From assembly GCF_014192285.1 (NCBI RefSeq), contig NZ_JACHXQ010000011.1:62001-126000 (forward strand): a DNA stretch of 64,000 nt, given 5' to 3'. Origin of the DNA: Halomonas fontilapidosi (GTDB lineage: Bacteria; Pseudomonadota; Gammaproteobacteria; Pseudomonadales; Halomonadaceae). Positions 8,044 to 16,920 of this stretch are shown here, piece after piece; position 1 is the stretch's first letter; the number at the start of each line of letters is the position of its first letter. A model generated the notes under the pieces. It saw nothing but the letters and a program-made list of their open reading frames with translations, ran no database searches and was not told the origin of the DNA. Both the position numbers and the translations under genes were made by a program.

Positions 8044-9141
8044 TCAGGGCGTCTCGGTATCCGAGAGCGTCGCATTGTGGGTGGTGCGGTGTTCACCCGC
8101 GGCCTGATAGATGTCACGCCGCACGCGGTTGATGCCGCCCAGGGGGCGATGGGCCGGATGGGTGTTCCAGGGGTTGAAGGCCAGGGCGTCACAGCGCGCC
8201 AGGGCCTGTGGCGTGTCGATCGTCTGGGGTGGCAGTGTCAGCCGTGCCACCGGTCGGAAAGGCGAGGCCTCCTCATCCCAGACCACCGAGGCGTCCTCGA
8301 TGGGCATGGCCTCGGGGTCGGTCTGGAACTGCACCTGGAATGACAGGCAGGCCTCGTCCTCGGCCAATTGGGCGGCCATGGCGTGACGCAGGTAGTCGGG
8401 ATCGTCGTCGCGGATGCCTTCCGCCGCCTCCCCGTCGCGGCCGTCACACGGGCGCACGGCATATTTCACCGCCGAGGTCGCGTCGTCGCCGTAGCGATAG
8501 GGGGTCGTGCTGTAGTAGCTGACGGCGAGGGGGCTATCGGGCTGGCTGCGGGCGCGCAGCGCGATCCACAGCGACTTGGGCTGAGGTGCCAGGGGGTTGA
8601 GGAAGTACCACCAGCGCCGGCCGTCGGCCACTGCCGAGACGAAGCGGGAGAAGTCTTCCGGGGTACCGGCGAACAGCGCCGGATAGCTGTTGAACAGAAA
8701 GTCCTGTCGGCCGCTGGGGCCGTCGACGCTCTGGGCACCGTCCACGCCGGTGAGGCGTACCGACAGGCCGCGCAGGTCCTTCTCGCGGTCATCCTGCTGA
8801 GTGGCATTGGCGAAACGCAGGATCGCCTCATAGTCGCCGGGTTCGGCGAACAGCCCGCGAGACAACTCGCCCGTATGGCGCGGCACCGTGAAGGTGGCGC
8901 GGGCACAGGCGACCGTCTTGGGCTGGTTGAAACGTGGGATGGCCTCGCCCGCCGCCTGATGGCGCCGGCTGATCTCGAGAATGCGTGCCGTCATGGCGTC
9001 GGCCAGCTCGGCTTCGTTGGCGGCGATGTGCTCTTCGCCAAGCCCCAGCTTCGGGGTGTCGTCACCACAGCCGGCGAGCAGTACGACGCCAAAGGCGGCG
9101 ACCAGCCTGCCAGCGGCGCGGTTATTGATCGAAGGCCGCAT
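8044..9141 (-). CDS. Catalase-like heme lipoprotein (SrpA type), distal His absent
   Basis: 365 aa. Signal peptide with lipobox LLAGC (C25). The catalase core is recognisable: TFTVPRHTGELSRGLFAEPGDYEAILRFANA, then RDLRGLSVRLTGV and QDFLFNSYPALFAG. The place of the catalytic distal His (R-V-V-H in catalase) reads R70-F-N-Q73, so that His is replaced by Gln. The proximal ligand pattern RxxxY is kept near the end (R-R-D-I-Y345). A real catalase reaction is thus unlikely; hydroperoxide isomerase, lyase or allene-oxide type chemistry is possible. The start ATG lies inside the end of the upstream dioxygenase-like gene (20-nt overlap), pointing to coupled translation. Confidence 0.82.
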   Translation of the reverse strand: MRPSINNRAAGRLVAAFGVVLLAGCGDDTPKLGLGEEHIAANEAELADAMTARILEISRRHQAAGEAIPRFNQPKTVACARATFTVPRHTGELSRGLFAEPGDYEAILRFANATQQDDREKDLRGLSVRLTGVDGAQSVDGPSGRQDFLFNSYPALFAGTPEDFSRFVSAVADGRRWWYFLNPLAPQPKSLWIALRARSQPDSPLAVSYYSTTPYRYGDDATSAVKYAVRPCDGRDGEAAEGIRDDDPDYLRHAMAAQLAEDEACLSFQVQFQTDPEAMPIEDASVVWDEEASPFRPVARLTLPPQTIDTPQALARCDALAFNPWNTHPAHRPLGGINRVRRDIYQAAGEHRTTHNATLSDTETP

Positions 9142-12100
9142 CGCTCTCGGCTCTCGGGCGCGGTGTCCAGTCCAGCGAGTAGTAGTCGCCACGGTCCCGG
9201 GCCCACGGGTCGAAGACATTGACCACTGGGTCGAGCTCGTCGGCGAGTTCCGGCATCGCGCGTTGCAGCACTCGCTTCATCGGCGACACCGGTTGCTCGT
9301 GTCCGTTACTGGTACGGGTCTCCATCACTACACCGTCGGGACCATTGTTCATTATCCAGTCGTGGCCCAGTTGCGTGTAGAACTCGGGACGGAAGCTCGA
9401 GGTGAAGAAGCGGTCGCTGAACAGCCGGCGCGAGGCGTTGAGGATGAACACCACGAACTGCGTCTCGGAGATGGCGTAGCCGTGGGGACGGACCGGCTCG
9501 GCGAGCCAGCCGACCACGGCATCGACGTCCTCGATGTTGTCCACCCGAGTACCGTCGGGATGGCCCAGGCAGTCATTCGGATAGTTCCCCGCGGCGTCAC
9601 GCTGGGCGTGAGAGATGATCTTGCTGGCATCGCACACATGCTGGCCGTAGATCTCGCGCATCTTCGCGACCAGTGCCTCCTGGCGCTGACGTTCGGCGGA
9701 ATCCGCCGGCAGGCTGCTATCGATGAAGTCATCGAAGCTGGTCAGCTGCTTGAGGCCATATTGGCGGCGAAACTCATTGAAGCGGGGCACGCCGCGTTCA
9801 CGGTCGCGGATGATGTCCAGCGCGGCGATATCCAGGCGGCCCGATTCGCTGCCCAGGTGGCCCATCGCCAGGTTCTGCAAGAAGCGGCCGTGGTTGCCCA
9901 GGGTCAGCAGGCCCAGACGCTGGCGCCCCATGCTCAGCGCCCAGTCGCTGAGCCCTTCCTCGTGCAGCAGGTCGCTGGCGCCGGCGCGGAAGCCTTCCAG
10001 TGCCGGCACTTTCTTGACGACCTCGTTGGGGGCTTCGAGCTCGCGCACCTCCAGTAGGTCGGGGACCAGCGGATGGAGACGGTAGACGGTGATGAACTCC
10101 TCGGGGAAGTTGAACGGCGAACCGAAGTGGTTGGTGCCGCCGTTGACGTGCTCCGGTTTCTCCAGCGACCAGATGTCCTCGCGGCCGTTCAGCAACGTCG
10201 AGAACAGAGAGCGATCCGCGTAACGCTCGCTGCCCAGGCCGAAGATGCCGGGGCCGGCCGCCAGCACCGAGTACCAGGCGTTGGCATGGCGGTCATCGTC
10301 GGAATCGCGCAGCCGGTCGAGTACCCGCGACAGCGCGCCTTCGACCAATGCATGTTCGTGGAAGAGCCCGCTCCAGTTGGAATTCATGCCGCGGTAGAGC
10401 GGTTCGTCGTAAAGCAGCTGAGGGGTCCACTCGATGGTGTGAATCTTGGCGATCATCGCCGCGACCACCAGGCGCGCGGCCTCGTAGAGCTCGTCGTCGG
10501 TGACGTCGGCATAGCGGATGACCTGTTGCGGTGCGGCGGGGTCACGTAGCCCGGAGTCGGCGTCTGGCGTCGCCGCCGCCTGCTGGCGGAAGGTGTCGAC
10601 GAAGGCGTTGTGCTCGCGGGCGAAGACGTTGTGGTAGAAGGCCGTGCCCACGGTCCAGTTGTCGGGGAAGGCGGTCGCCTCCTGGCCGCTCCAGGCCGGA
10701 TGGATGCGGTCACAGGTGGCATCGCTGGTGGTCGTCTCGCAGGGCGGGCCAAAGCGGGGCAGATAGCCCGAGCCGCGGCCGTCATTCTTGACCAGTTGCA
10801 GCCGGGCGGGGTCCTCGGGGTCGCGCTTGACGCGGCTCGCGCTGGTCTCGTCGTAACCGTAGAGCTGCGAGGCATCCCACCAGGCGGTGACGTGGTTGTC
10901 GAAGGTGCGGTGGGCCCGTGTCAGGTAGGTCTCGCCCTGATGCTCGAAGGTCTCGGGTGGCGTATTCCTGGCGACCAGGCTGGGCTGGAAGGCGTCATCC
11001 GGGCGGCAGCCGACCTCCTCGGCCGGGTCGTCGTTGAGGTCGCAGCCCGCTGAGCGCAACGTCGAGGCGTCGTTGGCGCCTTCGTCCAGGTGAGAGAACC
11101 AGTCGTGGGTCATGAACTGGATCCAGAAGGCCGCCAGCACGTTGAAGAAGGGGGCCTCGTGGTAGTCGCAGTGGGCCTCGGCCGAGTGACCGGGCAGCCC
11201 GCGGCCCTCGTTGCAACGCTCGGGTTGCGATTGTTCTCGAGTGAACAGCGCCTGGCTGATGCGCTGAGGATCGGGCGTCATCAGGTCGAGTCGGTCGCCG
11301 TGGCGGGCCCGTGTCAGCGCGGTATGGCCCGCATCGGGGAAGGTCTCGTCCAGTTCGACATTGCGGGCGAACTCGGTGCCGGTGGCACCCATCAGCGGGT
11401 TGCGCAGATCGTTGCAAATGCCCGTCAGGGTGCGATGGCGGATCAGCTCGCCCTGGCACAGTTGCTCGTCGTCGCCGCCCACCGCCTGGTACTCGGGATG
11501 CTCGGGTGGCAGCCGCATCTCGTCCCAGCGGGTCAGGGTGGTGCCGGGGGCGCCGTCGCGACCCAGCACATAGTCGCGGTAGGTGTAATTATCGAAGAGG
11601 TTGAACTTGATCAGCTCGACCCGCTGGAATTCCAGGTCCATCAGGGCGCCATCGATACCGCGGTCGTTGGGGTTGAGATGCACCCACTCGCTGAGGCCGC
11701 CGACCAGATGGCGAATCCAGCCGCTGTCGTAGTTGGCGTTGCGCGATGCACCGTCACCGGTGGCCCAGTAGTACTGCCAGTCGACCCAGGGGGTGTCGCG
11801 ACGTTGCGCCTCCACCGCGCGCTGGCCGCCGCGGCACCGGGCGGTATGCTCCTGCACCTTGCCGAGGAAGCGGTCGGCCCGGTCATCGGGTACCTCGCGC
11901 AGGCCGTCGCTTATCAGGCGCTTGCAGGCCCGCAGCGATGACCAGGTCTCCAGCCAAGAGGGCCTATCCGCCTCGGGGGAGAGGGCGATGGCGTCATCGT
12001 CAGCAACGACGGCGGCGGGCGTGGTCAGCAGAGCCAGCAAGGCGACGACGGCGAGCCCCTCTCGGCGATGCCAGCGTCGACGAGGCTGCTGTCGATGGTG

Positions 12101-12166
12101 GGGGGGCAGGGAATTAGTCGCTGAACTCATGACGGCGAGCCGCGTTCCCGGAAGCACAGTTGACAT
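9122..12166 (-). CDS. Cyclooxygenase/alpha-dioxygenase-like heme peroxidase
   Basis: 1014 aa from the ATG at 12166, which has GGGAGG nine bases upstream (12130 is an alternative). A twin-Arg-like, hydrophobic leader (residues about 28-58, ending AAVVADDD) predicts export. The animal heme peroxidase domain covers most of the middle: distal His in FMTHDWFSH (H354), a GTAFYHNVFAREHNAF helix, and EFITVYRLHPLVPD, in which Y695 corresponds to the radical Tyr and H698 to the proximal His of prostaglandin synthase (YHWHPLLPD). Fungal linoleate dioxygenases use the same Tyr/His pair. The preserved Tyr argues for oxygenation of a fatty acid rather than simple peroxidase activity. First gene of a five-gene operon; substrate not known. 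Confidence 0.85.
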   Translation of the reverse strand: MSTVLPGTRLAVMSSATNSLPPHHRQQPRRRWHRREGLAVVALLALLTTPAAVVADDDAIALSPEADRPSWLETWSSLRACKRLISDGLREVPDDRADRFLGKVQEHTARCRGGQRAVEAQRRDTPWVDWQYYWATGDGASRNANYDSGWIRHLVGGLSEWVHLNPNDRGIDGALMDLEFQRVELIKFNLFDNYTYRDYVLGRDGAPGTTLTRWDEMRLPPEHPEYQAVGGDDEQLCQGELIRHRTLTGICNDLRNPLMGATGTEFARNVELDETFPDAGHTALTRARHGDRLDLMTPDPQRISQALFTREQSQPERCNEGRGLPGHSAEAHCDYHEAPFFNVLAAFWIQFMTHDWFSHLDEGANDASTLRSAGCDLNDDPAEEVGCRPDDAFQPSLVARNTPPETFEHQGETYLTRAHRTFDNHVTAWWDASQLYGYDETSASRVKRDPEDPARLQLVKNDGRGSGYLPRFGPPCETTTSDATCDRIHPAWSGQEATAFPDNWTVGTAFYHNVFAREHNAFVDTFRQQAAATPDADSGLRDPAAPQQVIRYADVTDDELYEAARLVVAAMIAKIHTIEWTPQLLYDEPLYRGMNSNWSGLFHEHALVEGALSRVLDRLRDSDDDRHANAWYSVLAAGPGIFGLGSERYADRSLFSTLLNGREDIWSLEKPEHVNGGTNHFGSPFNFPEEFITVYRLHPLVPDLLEVRELEAPNEVVKKVPALEGFRAGASDLLHEEGLSDWALSMGRQRLGLLTLGNHGRFLQNLAMGHLGSESGRLDIAALDIIRDRERGVPRFNEFRRQYGLKQLTSFDDFIDSSLPADSAERQRQEALVAKMREIYGQHVCDASKIISHAQRDAAGNYPNDCLGHPDGTRVDNIEDVDAVVGWLAEPVRPHGYAISETQFVVFILNASRRLFSDRFFTSSFRPEFYTQLGHDWIMNNGPDGVVMETRTSNGHEQPVSPMKRVLQRAMPELADELDPVVNVFDPWARDRGDYYSLDWTPRPRAESDAAFDQ

Positions 12167-12430
12167 GCCGGCAAACCTCCCTGGGGAAGCGCGTCGGAGC
12201 GCGGGGCTCCCGGTGCGATTCCACGTTGATCGGCGATGGTTCGCAGCAAGTATAGTCAACGGATTTCTTACGCTGCCATCTCGACCCTTGACTAGACTGC
12301 GACGAAGCAAGGGGAGTGACCGGCATCGGACGCGCCAGCGACCCGCACCGCAGCGCCAAAACGTCGATGCACGGAGCGCATAGGCCGACAAGTCGCCGCA
12401 CGTTTTCGCACAGAGCCAGAGGAGGGAGCG
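12167..12430. promoter_or_regulatory. Divergent promoter region between the two heme-enzyme transcripts
   Basis: 264 nt separate the start of the minus-strand operon from the plus-strand membrane protein gene, so both promoters must lie here or inside the genes. The AT-richest part is 12220-12300. A plausible plus-strand pair is TTGATC (12226-12231) and TATAGT (12251-12256), 19 bp apart. The reverse strand of the same spot holds TTGACTATACT. I see no clear palindrome for a regulator. Confidence 0.4.
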
Positions 12431-13702
12431 ATGATCACCCAGTCAGCCCTCAACCTGGTCATGACCGTGAGACCCGGCCATGAGGCGTTGCTGCAGGCCC
12501 AGCTCGAGCGGCTGCGTGAGGACCCTGGCGGCAACGCCGTATTGCCTTTCGCCCGCCTCGAGGGGGTGCATTTCGCTCGGCTGGTGCTGCTGCCCGAGGC
12601 CCACCGCCGCGGCGGACTCCGCTATCCGCCGAAACTGGTGCTGACGACCAATGTCGACGGTGACCTCGACACCCACCTGCACGAACTTGTCGCGGTCGGC
12701 GGAGCCGGGCTGCGCGAGCTGCTTAGCCACTGCCGTGATTTTCCCGACGACGCGTCCGAGGCGCAGGTTCGCACCTTTCTTGCCGACCATCGCCAGCGGG
12801 TGGGGGCCTTCTATGTCAATACGCTGGGTCGCAGCCTGGCCCAGGTGAGCCTCGAGGCCCGCCTGCACGAAGCCCTGCAGCGCCACCTGGACGAGGGCGA
12901 GTGGCAGGGTCGCTCCGCCGAGCAGGTTCGCCGCGCCTTGATTAGCTTCGTCGACGAGCGCAGCGAGCTGCGTGAGGCACTGACCCCGGCGTCTGGCCCC
13001 GATCGCTGGCGCTGGCTCGGGGGCTGGCTGTTGCTGGGTGCTATCGCCCTGGCGGGGCTGGTGCTCGCGGTGCTGCTGTTGCCGTTGACCCTGCTGGCAC
13101 TGTTGGTGCTGCGCCTGCACGAGATGGCCAATCCCCCCCACAACCGCCGCCCGCGGGACGCGCATGTGCGCCGACTCGAGGCCGACGAAGACCGCGGCGT
13201 GCACAACCAGCTCGCCGCCGTGGGTCATATCCAGGCGGGCCCCTTCCGGCGCCTGGTGTTGCACGTTGCCCTCTGGCTGCTGAACCTGGCCGCCTCGCGG
13301 GTCTTCTACCGCGGCAAGCTGGCCGAGATCGACACCATCCACTTCGCCCGCTGGGTGATCATCGACAAGGGCGAGCGGGTGTACTTCTTCAGCAACTTCG
13401 ATGGCAGCCCCGAGAGCTATCAGGACGACTTCATCGAACGCGTCGCCTTCGGTCTCAACCTGGTGTTCAGCAACGGTGAGGGCTGGCCACGCACGCGCTT
13501 TTTGCTGTTCGGCGGGGCCTCCGACGAGCAGGCCTTCAAGGCCTACTACCGTGACCACCAGGTGCCCACGACGGTGTGGTACCGGGCGCCGGCGCTGGCC
13601 GGTTTGACGGCGGTCAACCTGGCCAACAACGCCGCTATCCGCGCCGGGCTCTCCGGCGCCATGAGCGAGGCGCAATGCCGCGCCTGGCTGCAGAGGTTCT
13701 AG
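12431..13702 (+). CDS. Membrane protein with internally duplicated domain, partner of DyP-catalase fusion
   Basis: 423 aa. Two copies of one domain flank a strong membrane segment (about 194-228; a second hydrophobic stretch at 274-290). Copy one (about 5-150) and copy two (about 258-403) share HFAR(L/W)V near 47 and 304, a (T/S)N(V/F)DG strand near 73 and 321, an FP/WP turn, and a matching final helix pair. The (N/F)DG strand pattern recalls ferredoxin-like dimeric barrels such as DyP peroxidases, but neither copy has an obvious heme His or GxxDG motif. Excellent AGGAGG site. The DyP fusion starts 4 nt after the stop, so the two are cotranscribed. Function not recognised; a membrane anchor or substrate-delivery subunit is my inference. 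Confidence 0.8.
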   Translation: MITQSALNLVMTVRPGHEALLQAQLERLREDPGGNAVLPFARLEGVHFARLVLLPEAHRRGGLRYPPKLVLTTNVDGDLDTHLHELVAVGGAGLRELLSHCRDFPDDASEAQVRTFLADHRQRVGAFYVNTLGRSLAQVSLEARLHEALQRHLDEGEWQGRSAEQVRRALISFVDERSELREALTPASGPDRWRWLGGWLLLGAIALAGLVLAVLLLPLTLLALLVLRLHEMANPPHNRRPRDAHVRRLEADEDRGVHNQLAAVGHIQAGPFRRLVLHVALWLLNLAASRVFYRGKLAEIDTIHFARWVIIDKGERVYFFSNFDGSPESYQDDFIERVAFGLNLVFSNGEGWPRTRFLLFGGASDEQAFKAYYRDHQVPTTVWYRAPALAGLTAVNLANNAAIRAGLSGAMSEAQCRAWLQRF

Positions 13703-13706
13703 GCCC

Positions 13707-16343
13707 ATGTCACGCAACGACAGCGAGCTGGAGCTCGGCGATATCCAAGGCATTCTGGCCAGCGGCTATGGCGAGCTGCCCCACGCCAGCTTCTTGCTGC
13801 TGGCCTTTGACGACCCGGGAAGGGCCCGCGCCTGGGTGGGCGAAACGGCTAGGGGTATCGAGAGCGCCGCAGCGGGGCGTCCGCGAGGCGGCCAACGCCT
13901 GCACCTCGCCTTCACCTGGGCGGGGTTGGAACACTTGGAGCTCTCCTGGCAGGCGCTCAAGGGCTTCTCTCGCGAGTTTCGCGAGGGCATCGCCGGTTCG
14001 CCCCGGCGCAGCCGCATCCTGGGTGATACCGGCGAGAGTGCACCCGAGCACTGGCAGTGGGGGGGAACCGAGGGCGCGACACTCCATGCCGTGCTTATGG
14101 TGTACGCCGCGACCCCTCACGCACTCGAGGAACTTCTGGAGGCGCAGCGCCAGACCCTCGCCGAGGCCGGCATCACGGTGGTGAAGACCTTGGGGAGCCG
14201 CTCCCTGGCCGATGGCCGTGAGCATTTCGGTTTTCGCGACGGTATCTCCCAGCCCAAGCTGGCCGGCCTCAGCACCAGCCGCGACCCGCGGCACAGGGTG
14301 GCGTCCGGGGAGTTCATTCTCGGTTACCCCAACGCGCGTAATCAATTCACGATGGGGCCGCTGGTCGATCCCCTCGAGGATCCCGAGAACCTCCTGCCGG
14401 AGGTGACCCAGGACAGTGACCTGCACGACCTGGGGCGTAATGGCAGCTACCTGGTGTTTCGCCAGCTCGGCCAGGATGTCCACCGCTTCTGGTCGTGGCT
14501 CGATGACGCCACGCCCGATCGCCAGGCACGGCTGGCGCTGGCGGCCAGGATGGTTGGCCGTTGGCCCGATGGCGAGCCGCTGGTCAAGGCACCCGAGCGC
14601 CCAGCGGGGGAGGGCACCGACAACGACTTCGGCTACCACCATGAGGACGCCGAGGGACTCAAGTGCCCCCTGGGCGCCCATATCCGGCGCACCAACCCCC
14701 GCGACATGCTGCCACCCAAGCCGGGCAGCGAGGATTCCCTCGCCATCAACCATCGCCACCGACTGCTGCGGCGTGGCCGTGTTTATGGGCCGCCGCTGGC
14801 GGAGAGCCTGATGCCGGACGACCTGCTCGCCGCCGGCGACGACGGCCTCGAGCGTGGTTTGCACTTCCTGTGCCTGAATGCCGATATCAGTCGCCAGTTC
14901 GAGTTCGTCCAGCACACCTGGGCCGAGAACCCCAACTTCGCCGGCCTGCATGCCGACACCGACCCCCTGATCGGCGCGCGGGGTAACGGCCGGGCCACCT
15001 TCACCGTGCCGGACGAACCGGTGCGCCAGCGCTACCATGACCTGCCGCGTTTTGTGCGGGTGCTGGGCGGAGGCTACTTCTTTCTGCCGGGCCTGCGTGC
15101 GCTGCGCTACCTGGCCGTGCCACCGCCACGGCTGACCAGCGCCATCAGTGCCCCTGCCGCGCCGGCCACGCTGCTGCCGGATACCTGGTGGCTGCGCAGC
15201 GGACGCAGCCTCAATCGCGCGCTGGAGAACGGCATTGCCCTGGCGCGGCGCGCCACGCGATTGCGCAACGGTCTCGACCGCCTGCTCCAGCAGCCGGCCA
15301 CCGACGCCCTGCAGAGTTGGATCCTGTGGCGTCGCCGCCGGCATGGCATCGACGCCGACCTGGCCATTGCCGAGGAGCGGCGGCTACCCGGCGAGGATGA
15401 GGTGACCCGACGCATCACCGAGCAGATGAGCGACTTCCTGCTGCGCACCTACCGCCACGGCACCGCCGAGCGCGCCGGCAACACCAAGACCTACGGCCTG
15501 CTCGCCGCCGAGTTCGAGGTGCTGGAACTGCCCGAGAAGCTACGCTGTGGCCTGTTCGCCGCGCCGCGCCGCTTCGAGGCCTGGGTGCGCTTCGGCGGCC
15601 CGGGGCCCAGGGTGACGCCGGACATCCGCAACAACGGCGTGCTCAGCCTGGGCGTGAAGGTGCTCGGCGTGCCCGGGGAGACCCTGCTCGAGGATGAGTC
15701 GCATACCCAGGACTTCTCGGCCATCAGCTCGCCGACCTTCACCACCCCGGACGTCTACGAGAACGCCAAGCTGCAGCGGCTGATCGGCGCCGGCATGCCG
15801 GTGTGGCACTTCCTCAACCCTTTCGATTCCCACTACCTCGACATGCTGCTGCAGGGCCTCTACGCCAAGGCGCACGGCAGCCCCTTCGAGGCCAGCTATT
15901 GGAGCTGCGTGCCCTACCTGTTCGGCAAGGGCCGAGCGATCAAGTACCGCTTCGTGCCATTAGGCGAGCGCCGCACCAAGGTGCCGCTGCCGGCTCCGGA
16001 CAACTACCTGCGCCAGGCCATGGTGAGCACCCTGGCGGAAGAGGACGAGGTGGTCTTCGAACTGCGCCTACAGTTCCAGGAAGACCCGGTGACCATGCCC
16101 ATCGAGGACGCCTCGGTGATCTGGACCTCCGAGGAAATTCCGGTGGCGCGGCTGCGTATCCCGCGTCAGGCATTCGACACCCCGGAGCGCGACCAACTCG
16201 CTCGCGAACTCACCATCAACCCCTGGCACGCCCTGCCCGAACATCGCCCGCTGGGCAACCAGAACCGCGCCCGTAAGTTGATCTACTACGAGACCTCGCG
16301 GGTGCGCCAGCGCATCAACGATGAAAAGCACTTCACGCCCTGA
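13707..16343 (+). CDS. DyP-type peroxidase fused to a catalase-like domain
   Basis: 878 aa, no signal peptide. Residues about 1-480 are a DyP-type peroxidase: GFRDG motif at 175-179 with the catalytic Asp D178, and the proximal heme His in GAHIRRTNPRD (H325). After a linker, about 530-878 is a catalase-like (SrpA) domain: FEVLELPEKLRCGLFAAPRRFEAWVRFGG, LSLGVKVLGV, QDFSAISSPTF, and RxxxY near the C-terminus (R856, Y860). The distal His site reads R589-A-G-N592, so His is replaced by Asn. The C-terminal domain resembles the lipoprotein encoded at 8044-9141. Each half should bind heme, so one chain could carry two heme reactions. Cotranscribed with the duplicated membrane protein. Confidence 0.87.
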   Translation: MSRNDSELELGDIQGILASGYGELPHASFLLLAFDDPGRARAWVGETARGIESAAAGRPRGGQRLHLAFTWAGLEHLELSWQALKGFSREFREGIAGSPRRSRILGDTGESAPEHWQWGGTEGATLHAVLMVYAATPHALEELLEAQRQTLAEAGITVVKTLGSRSLADGREHFGFRDGISQPKLAGLSTSRDPRHRVASGEFILGYPNARNQFTMGPLVDPLEDPENLLPEVTQDSDLHDLGRNGSYLVFRQLGQDVHRFWSWLDDATPDRQARLALAARMVGRWPDGEPLVKAPERPAGEGTDNDFGYHHEDAEGLKCPLGAHIRRTNPRDMLPPKPGSEDSLAINHRHRLLRRGRVYGPPLAESLMPDDLLAAGDDGLERGLHFLCLNADISRQFEFVQHTWAENPNFAGLHADTDPLIGARGNGRATFTVPDEPVRQRYHDLPRFVRVLGGGYFFLPGLRALRYLAVPPPRLTSAISAPAAPATLLPDTWWLRSGRSLNRALENGIALARRATRLRNGLDRLLQQPATDALQSWILWRRRRHGIDADLAIAEERRLPGEDEVTRRITEQMSDFLLRTYRHGTAERAGNTKTYGLLAAEFEVLELPEKLRCGLFAAPRRFEAWVRFGGPGPRVTPDIRNNGVLSLGVKVLGVPGETLLEDESHTQDFSAISSPTFTTPDVYENAKLQRLIGAGMPVWHFLNPFDSHYLDMLLQGLYAKAHGSPFEASYWSCVPYLFGKGRAIKYRFVPLGERRTKVPLPAPDNYLRQAMVSTLAEEDEVVFELRLQFQEDPVTMPIEDASVIWTSEEIPVARLRIPRQAFDTPERDQLARELTINPWHALPEHRPLGNQNRARKLIYYETSRVRQRINDEKHFTP

Positions 16344-16920
16344 GTAGAGGCCGTTTGGGCATGCGCACCACATGTCTACGACTTTTTCACGAGGCCCCGG
16401 TTACGCAACCCAAAGAAATCCTTGGTAGTGTGGATGTTACCGGATGTTTCAGCGGGGATGCGTATTGCCGCCAAAGGACGGCTTTTCTATTCCGCAACGC
16501 CAGGAAGGCGTGACCCCGCGGGCCCGCCTAGCGGTAGCGTGCCCCAAGATCGGCCCGAGCACACCCCGAGCCGGGGAAGGTTTTTTTTGTAGAAGCGCTG
16601 CTTGCAGCGCGATAGAAGAAGGCGAAAAGATACGAAATCGCCGAAAATCCACGTCGCTGGTGCGCATGCACAGGTGGTGGGGAAGTGGTTGTCGATGCTG
16701 TCGACACCGGTGATCTTAAAGCGCTGCCGCATAGTACTGTCTGGGCGAATGGCGATATCCGCTATATTGCCATGCAGGTCAGTGGGTTAGATGCATTCCA
16801 GGGTCGGCCTCACGGATTCAGGTAGAGGGGAGGGTCAGTCGAATTACACTATACTGTTGTACAGCAGGTATAAAAGGTTTGTCCGGATGATTCTTGCGGG
16901 GCTGCTATTAGGAGCAGGTC
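16344..16920. other. Intergenic stretch after the DyP-catalase gene
   Basis: 577 nt with no convincing gene. It contains the hairpin plus T-run at 16564-16588. An open frame ending at the TAG 16823-16825 reads protein-like for about 50 codons (V-D-A-V-D-T-G-D-L-K, then W-A-N-G-D-I-R-Y) but has no plausible start and SD, so it may be a relic or chance. The last 100 nt are AT-richer (TATACT, GGTATAAAAGG) and probably hold the promoter of the outer-membrane protein gene. Confidence 0.5.
16564..16588 (+). terminator. Candidate rho-independent terminator of the DyP-catalase transcript
   Basis: Short hairpin CCCCG-AGC-CGGGG (16564-16576) followed four bases later by eight T (16581-16588). The stem is only 5 bp and lies about 220 nt after the stop codon, so it is a weak candidate. 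Confidence 0.4.

Noticed and set aside
13710..15344. Long minus-strand open frame opposite the DyP-catalase gene
   Set aside because: Its translation is low-complexity, rich in Gln, Ala, Gly and His, while the plus strand has complete DyP motifs. It is a mirror of GC-rich codons.
16640..16825. Protein-like reading before the barrel gene
   Set aside because: No start with SD and no recognised family; kept only as a remark for the gap.
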